In this document: one piece after another, positions 63,693 through 64,000 of the stretch
Layout: every line of letters begins with the position of its first letter
Numbering within the stretch: the stretch's first letter is position 1
DNA from: Sediminicola sp. YIK13
GTDB lineage: Bacteria; Bacteroidota; Bacteroidia; Flavobacteriales; Flavobacteriaceae
Direction: 5' to 3'
NCBI RefSeq assembly: GCF_001430825.1
Contig: NZ_CP010535.1
Location: forward strand, 1,964,501-2,028,500
DNA: 64,000 nt
Program-made: the position numbers and the translations under genes
The notes under the pieces: model-generated
The model's database searches: none
Seen by the model: only the letters and a program-made list of their open reading frames with translations
What the model was told of the DNA's origin: nothing

Positions 63693-64000
63693 GGCCGTTT
63701 CTTTTTTGTTCTAGCTAAAGTTCTAATTTATTAAGATTTCCGCTTGGCTCTATTCATTTCATCATTGACGCGAATGCGGTTGTTGTGAAGAGTTTAACGT
63801 TCTAAGGGCGGGGCAATAGCCTGATTTGCCACTGTTGGCTCCATAAGCAATCGCCAAGTCATTTCCACAAGACGTTAATAGAAGATTGCATAACGTAGGA
63901 TTGAATAGTTTGTAATGAGCGAAAATGAAGAGAAAAATAAGAATTTTATTGAAGCATATTATTGGAACAAGCATCAAGAATAGAAAATTCTTGCAGTTCA
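63693..64000. other. Right-edge non-coding region with inverted repeats
   Basis: The last 308 bases contain no convincing gene. They hold short inverted repeats (TTAACGT at 63794-63800 with ACGTTAA at 63872-63878; ACGTTA 63872-63877 with TAACGT 63891-63896) in a segment slightly richer in G and C than its surroundings. The window ends before the context is clear. Confidence 0.4.

Noticed and set aside
63793-63880. Possible integron attC site
   Set aside because: GTTTAAC fits the R'' core, but the other end (GTTAATA) does not match GTTRRRY, and the inside is not an imperfect palindrome.
63762-63977. Open frame of 71 residues on the minus strand at the right edge
   Set aside because: It has odd composition, no start context and no recognisable motif, and runs through the inverted-repeat patch. 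I do not support it as a gene.
1-64000. CRISPR arrays, insertion sequences, phage genes or toxin-antitoxin pairs
   Set aside because: I looked for regular repeats, transposase and integrase motifs, and paired small genes and found none I could support.

Overview
The window is a stretch of chromosome from a Bacteroidota bacterium, almost certainly a member of the Flavobacteriaceae (Flavobacteriia). The evidence is consistent throughout: a SusC/SusD outer-membrane pair, the gliding and type IX secretion genes gldJ and porV, TAnnTTTG-type promoter boxes in place of E. coli -10 boxes, almost no Shine-Dalgarno sequences, moderately AT-rich DNA, and an Hpt-adenylate kinase fusion. I cannot name the genus from sequence alone. 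I see no phage, insertion sequence, CRISPR array, rRNA or integrase. Gene density is high and most of the window is ordinary core genome.

Layout. 1-2027 (minus): fusA (cut by the window edge), rpsG, rpsL, with a well-formed promoter. 2440-8349 (plus): SusC, SusD-like lipoprotein and a third lipoprotein, closed by a strong terminator. 8449-9795: an arylsulfotransferase-like lipoprotein. 9959-11645: two tandem paralogous secreted proteins of unknown function. 11707-14569: rlmB, rhomboid protease (minus), rarA. 14566-17397 (minus): three cell-envelope proteins of unknown role in one operon. 17472-21628 (minus): YjjG-type nucleotidase, polysaccharide deacetylase-like protein, radC, Mpl-like Mur ligase. 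21773-29571 (plus): cupin, atypical SDR, a 2019-residue alpha-2-macroglobulin, DoxX. 29682-32454 (minus): DUF4136 lipoprotein, obg, Hpt-Adk fusion. 32584-36364 (plus): purK, purE, M3 peptidase. 36428-41450: rhodanese, ECF sigma factor with a tiny zinc anti-sigma-like partner, UbiA-like membrane protein, gcvP. 41607-44090 (plus): a compact ketoacyl synthase III, methyltransferase and glycosyltransferase cassette. 44147-47441: PafA-like phosphatase, MlaE/MlaF transporter pair. 47438-52319 (minus): DUF389, manC, SprT-like protein, SDR, M28 peptidase. 52403-56929 (minus): pdhC, pdhA, cdd, porV. 57360-60539 (plus): gldJ, murF. 60724-60798 (minus): tRNA-Val(GAC). 61203-63692: PfkB kinase and an aldehyde dehydrogenase.

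Functional themes are translation, envelope biogenesis (murF, mpl, mlaEF, porV, gldJ, manC), central metabolism (pdhA/pdhC, gcvP, purE/purK, adk) and outer-membrane nutrient capture. The points I find most worth checking are: porU is missing from its usual place between gldJ and porV; the uncharacterised KASIII-methyltransferase-GT2 cassette; the macroglobulin has Ser where the thioester Cys should be; the tandem secreted paralogs; and promoter boxes so close to start codons that several mRNAs look leaderless. I did not find a clearly novel defence or mobile system.
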